A stretch of DNA of 64,000 nucleotides, taken from contig CP136064.1 of NCBI GenBank assembly GCA_032622095.1, positions 111,650,004-111,714,003 on the forward strand. Direction: 5' to 3'. The notes under the pieces are model-generated. The model was given only the letters and a program-made list of their open reading frames with translations, was not told the DNA's origin and ran no database searches. The stretch's first letter is position 1; the number at the start of each line of letters is the position of its first letter. A program made the position numbers and the translations under genes. Below, piece after piece: positions 59,666 to 64,000 of the stretch. This DNA is from Siphonodentalium dalli. Its lineage: Eukaryota > Mollusca > Scaphopoda > Gadilida > Siphonodentaliidae.

Positions 59666-59907
59666 AGTGTTTCCATTTGATAGTATTTATTCTTTTTATC
59701 TCTCAATTGATAGTCACGAGTATGCTCATGCACGGGATTGACCATGTTGGGATTGACTGACAGAAGGATTGTCTCTGATATCAACACATATCCAGGAACG
59801 TGGATATGTTTATTTTATTTTGGTGTTCAATCTTGATTTTTTTTTTTACCCCACCCCCTTGAACACCAAAATTTCAAACCAAGAGAATAGCTCAATATAT
59901 ATTTTTT
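59666..59907. other. Spacer
   Basis: No feature beyond a short ATATCCAGGAACGTGGATAT palindrome at about 59,788. Confidence 0.5.
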
Positions 59908-60045
59908 TCCAACCATAGTCTAATTGTAGTTTAGTTTGAATATTTCGACAATATAGGTACATGTATAAACCAGTAGCAAAAACATGCCTCTAATTGTCGA
60001 AATATTCCAACTAAACCCACTTACATGTACACTGTTGTTGGAAAA
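59908..60045. mobile_element. Small inverted-repeat element
   Basis: GTTTAGTTTGAATATTTCGACAAT-type arm (59,929-59,952) pairs with 59,992-60,015 with one mismatch, and TTTTCCAAC / GTTGGAAAA extend the outer ends. It is about 140 bp with an AT-rich loop. Confidence 0.7.
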
Positions 60046-60229
60046 CAAAATCAGCAGTCGATTTCAGTTTACTGTCTAAAACATGACTGATGGCTTAATT
60101 CTGTTGTAAAAGCCATTTTTAACATTAAATTTTGGTTGGACAATTTGTTGGGGTGTTACAACAAAGTTATTTATTTCAAAATTAATTGTACATTTTTCAT
60201 ACAGTTCCCATGGTATGGCTTCAACGAGC

Positions 60230-60400
60230 ATCAGGGACGTGGCGACAGGGGTTTGGGGTGTCTCACCCCCCCCCCCAATTTTGGTAAACAAATTTCAACA
60301 GTTGGAAATTTAATACCTGACACATCATTAGTTGGAAATTGTACACCATGTATAGGTTGAAATAGTTCTCATTTAATTTCCAACCAGTAATATTAGTGGG
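60230..60400. repeat. Dispersed repeat fragment with C-run
   Basis: A run of C at 60,266-60,276 is followed by two GTTGGAAATT motifs and a block (60,350-60,397) that is the inverse of 23,325-23,368. The boundary is unclear. Confidence 0.4.
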
Positions 60401-61534
60401 GAATATGTTTTAGATCACGGTTGAAGTTGACCAACAGCAAATGTTTCTACATTTGGACAAAGTTCTGTTTGAAATGGTCACCTTCTTGGTGGGCGAATCT
60501 TTTGGTTCAGCGTCAGCTCGGGACACGTGGCTAGTTACGTTGTCCTCATTTACAGTAATTCGTCGACCCTGCTCACGATAAAACTCGGGAATGATGGAAC
60601 ATGTTAATACTGTGGTTGTTTGTTTGTCGTTTTATTTCGATGTTTTCATTGTGATGTTTCCTTGTGGAGTGCCCAACAGCTTCGCCAAATGTATTTCCCT
60701 CGTAGTCACTGTAACAGCATTTGAACACCGTTGGATATCTTTCATACTGAAATGAGAAACAATGTGGTGTTTACTCATCATACATACCTCATTAGGAACA
60801 ATTTGTCAATAAGCGCCCATATTGTTTGTATTGCAACTATTAGGACATGCTGCAGTACACTTGGTAATTGACTAAACTCGCACACTGCTGTACACTTCCC
60901 AGCATACTGCCGTACACCAACATGCTAGGAAAAACTCGATTTTTAGTGAAAAGTGTCGCCAAATTGGCAACATGTTATATACGTATATAACCGCTAGAGC
61001 AGTGGGAAAATACACCACGTGCAAAACGTGCGTAAATATAAGTTATTATATATGAACATACAGAGTGAAGTGAAGAGAGCGTTATTTACATGTGAGTTTC
61101 TATACATTCGCTTTCTTTTTCTCGACAACATCAAATCATCCGATAAAACTCGTCTGCTCTATGTGATTGGAAATATATATGCTATGGAAAATACCATCTC
61201 ATAACATGTTTATAGTACTGAGAGAATAATTAGAAGCCAAAACACTTACAATGGTGTATATTTTGAGTCGTAGATTCCACTTTTTCCGATTCCACTTCCG
61301 GTTATCGAATGTACACAGTGTTAACATTGAATACATAAGCATCGGAATTCGCGCGCTTCAACATAAATATGAACCACCCCTTTATTCCATGATACTTTGA
61401 ATCATCGACCGGACCAATACGCTGAATACACAAGTACCCACACGGTGTTAGGGTCGTGGTTAGGGTTCTTGTTTTGCTAACAGTACGACAATAATAAGTG
61501 CGTCGATTTCATCACGTAAACGCTATTTTTATCA
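60401..61534. other. No gene seen
   Basis: Short repeated GTACAC(T/C)T and CTG(C/T)(T/C)GTACAC motifs occur at 60,850-60,920. Otherwise no supported feature. Confidence 0.5.
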
Positions 61535-62005
61535 TTAAAGGGGTACTGTATACATTACTCTGGCCATTTACTGGACCATCTCCTTTTATACTCAAAACAA
61601 CATATGCAACAACTGAATGGATTTGAGCCATGGATTAGTGCAATATATACTTATGTGGTTGACGAACGATGTAAACAAAATGGTAAGTTATGGGACCATC
61701 TCCTTTTATACTCAACACAACATATGCAACGAATGAATGGATTTGAGCTATGGATTAGTGCAATATACACTCATGTGGTTGACGAACGATGTAAACAAAA
61801 TGGTAAATTATAATTAAACTGAATAAATGGAGTCATACATTCATTTTCATTATAATTACCATGTTGTTTACATGGTTCATAGAGCACACGAGTGTGTTTT
61901 GCACTCATCCATGGCTCAAATTAATTCATCGCATATATTCTGTTGAGTATAAAAAGATATGGTCCCATATAATTATGCCGGATTTAGTGTACAGCACCCC
62001 TTTAA
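61535..62005. mobile_element. TTAA-flanked palindromic MITE with duplicated arm
   Basis: TTAA (61,535-61,538) then AGGGGTACTGTATAC, and at the other end GTGTACAGCACCCCT then TTAA (62,002-62,005). A unit of about 123 bp (GGACCATCTCCTTTTATACT ... GATGTAAACAAAATGGTAA) is present twice in tandem (61,571-61,690 and 61,694-61,812) and once inverted (about 61,850-61,975). The ends match the element at 26,553-27,625. The short frames over the duplication are artefacts. Confidence 0.85.
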
Positions 62006-62410
62006 ATTGTTAATTCCATCGTGACAGGGGTTACACACAATTACAATTGACAACTTTCACAAAAAGTTCCTGTCATAGAATAAGAATATAATAATGCTTA
62101 GAGCACAGTCCCATTGTTGCCATCGTTCCCTGATTTTTGGTAAAGTACACCAATTCCCAAGGCTGGCGAAGGAATAGTTCAATGATTATCCCATTGTTAG
62201 GCACCCGCAACTCATAACAAACAAATCGCACGGACACTTCAAAGTGGGAACAGTCCGTGTTGTTTCGGACATATCTATTCACATTCAGTTCATGTTAATC
62301 ACGTTTTTGGGCATGGTTAACCGGCTATTATATCCAATCGCGGCCAGCGCACGGCACATTTCCAGTTTATTGCATTATGTGTGATCAATTGTGCTCTAAG
62401 TCGGTCAGAG

Positions 62411-62485
62411 CACGTGAATTGTTCTTTACCAGAATAAATCTCGTCTCCGACTCGATTGATTCTGGTAAAGAACAATTATTGTGCT
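62411..62485. repeat. Hairpin, 18-bp perfect stem
   Basis: AATTGTTCTTTACCAGAA (62,417-62,434) is the exact complement of 62,460-62,477, with weaker pairing outward (AGAGCAC with GTGCTCT). Confidence 0.85.
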
Positions 62486-64000
62486 CTAACCATTACTTTT
62501 GGTAAACAGAACAATATCTATATTCCTGTATAACTACATGCAGGAAATTTTAGGAAAACGCGTCATGTCTTCAAATTTCATGATATTAAGGGAGGAGGGA
62601 GTTGAAGTGAAAATCCAACTGTCAATGTGAAATTAGAAGACCTCCATCTCAGCTTTAGGATTGTCTAGCCTCATGTGCTATACTCGAAGCCGGAGTACTA
62701 ATTGAGAAATATTGGTGGTTACCGTATCAAATACCAATCGATTATGCAGATAAGTGTTGGTGTTAGTTTTTTCATGACATCTCCTCAGTGGAAAATGTCT
62801 ATAGTGTATAATAGAAGTTAGCAACACACAACTGTTTATTGTGATAGCTATGAAGTGGATATTGTACTTCTCAGCTACACCACGATTCTTGGCAAGCAAG
62901 AAACAACAAATTAATTATATGGCTGTCATTTCGCCTGCTTCTCAAACTGTTAGTTGCGCTGTAACATTGGTTTAGATTTGCACGGTAACACCATTTGAAC
63001 CTCGTTTAGCTGAACTTAGCAGGTTTCAAGACCTCATAGGTGGATAACATATTCATATAAGGGGTAGCGTCCCATGTCAAGATTAAAGTGATATATTGTG
63101 AATACCAGGTTTTGAAATATGGATGATGATATTCAACAAAGTATTCCAACCACTTTCATAGCATATGTGGAGTCCTTTTGTGCAGTTACTATAAGTTATC
63201 AACATCCCACGGCATGTTTATTCAGTTGAAATGAACATTATCATACACCAGGCTAGATCCCCGACACCAGACGAAGTGGTGTGTCTGGTTCTTGACTTTC
63301 ATGGTGTTCAGTTAATCGGTGGTAGCCACACAAAGTGATTCACACAGCATACGAAAGATGTCTTGGTATGAACACAGTAGGCTGATATTATATGGACCAT
63401 TGATAGTATACACAAATTGATATCACATATTTATTTCTATGATTTAGTCGTATGAAGAGTTTACTGGGACAGTGCATTGCGTTTGTACATCAGTTCAACG
63501 TGAAAGTGGTTCTTGTCAATGGTTATGCCTGTGCTGCCACTCCCTCTTGTTTAATGATTATTTTGAAGTTTATCGAAATCAACAGGGACTACGCAACTTC
63601 TCTGCATATCCAACCCTGCAGTTTAAATGACGAAAGAATGTGAATTGTATACGAGCCAAAAATGGTAGGCGATACTTATGATATTACTAATTCACGCGTT
63701 TTGACGAAATGTACGACCATACGATGACGATGGGAAACGGGTAAAGAATCAACTGGTAGTGATGGGTCTTCTGGTGTCAAGTCATCAGTTTGATTTGTTA
63801 TGTCCAATATACTCTGGAATCCAGGTTCTGAATACATAATGACATTATGGGGCAACGTAGTCCACTAACTTCTTACAACACAATGTGAAGTAATAGATGG
63901 AGTTAATAACAGCTCGTGACGCGCCATGATGATTATGCTTAGAACGTTATCATGAACCAAAGGAAATGCGGAAATGAAGGAAGTTGAATTAGCCCGCGTA
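62486..64000. other. No gene seen
   Basis: AT-rich sequence to the window edge. A 63-codon frame at 63,452-63,643 has no domain and no supporting context. Confidence 0.45.

Noticed and set aside
61604-61813. Two-repeat peptide QLNGFEPWISAIYTYVVDERCKQNGKL
   Set aside because: It is the duplicated arm of the TTAA-flanked palindromic element, with a third copy inverted.

Overview
This is an AT-rich eukaryotic genomic window made almost entirely of transposable elements, element relics, satellites and inverted repeats. I found no intact host gene. The element types point to a marine invertebrate: a Tx1/L1-type LINE, a Jockey-like ORF1 relic, a pogo/Tigger relic, Helitron-like repeats ending in hairpin plus CTAG, TTAA-flanked inverted-repeat elements, a tRNA-type SINE head and a roughly 161-bp tandem array inside an interspersed element. 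A mollusc or other lophotrochozoan is my inference. No host gene is clear enough to name a species.

Layout. 1-8 kb holds G-rich tandem units, a 2.1-kb element with terminal inverted repeats, a 1.6-kb palindromic G-rich array and local duplications. 8-15.7 kb is mostly featureless AT-rich DNA with a few dispersed repeats and one long palindrome at 13.4 kb. 15.7-18.6 kb is the largest protein-like locus outside the LINE: a decayed gene with a transposase-like core and a C-terminal PHD-like finger. 21.2-21.9 kb is an 82-bp minisatellite. 23.9-24.3 kb is a LINE ORF1 relic. 26.55-27.63 kb is a TTAA-flanked element. 28.04-33.06 kb is one 5-kb imperfect palindrome whose arms carry ATGGCGGCC-type repeats. 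33.5-40.3 kb holds three Helitron-like repeats and a duplicated putative exon. 40.4-44.8 kb contains four copies of one repeat family, a 1002-bp nearly perfect palindrome with TTAA at both ends, and a pogo-like transposase relic directly beside it. 45.2-49.8 kb carries a 161-bp array, itself interrupted, and a SINE.

The clearest single object is a full-length LINE on the minus strand at 49,925-57,289. It is bounded by a 14-bp target-site duplication (aagaacagatgact) and has a broken ORF1, an unusual 300-bp tandem array between its ORFs, an APE-type endonuclease, reverse transcriptase and an A-rich 3' end. It is inactivated by two stop codons, several frameshifts and a nested Helitron-like insertion. 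The rest (57.3-64 kb) has a decayed C2H2 zinc-finger locus, a second TTAA element and short hairpins.

The window therefore records layered insertions: a possible older RT fragment hit by the LINE, the LINE hit by a Helitron-like element, a pogo relic abutted by a giant palindrome, and a satellite interrupted by a foldback element. Most short open frames here are by-products of repeats and palindromes and are not annotated as genes.
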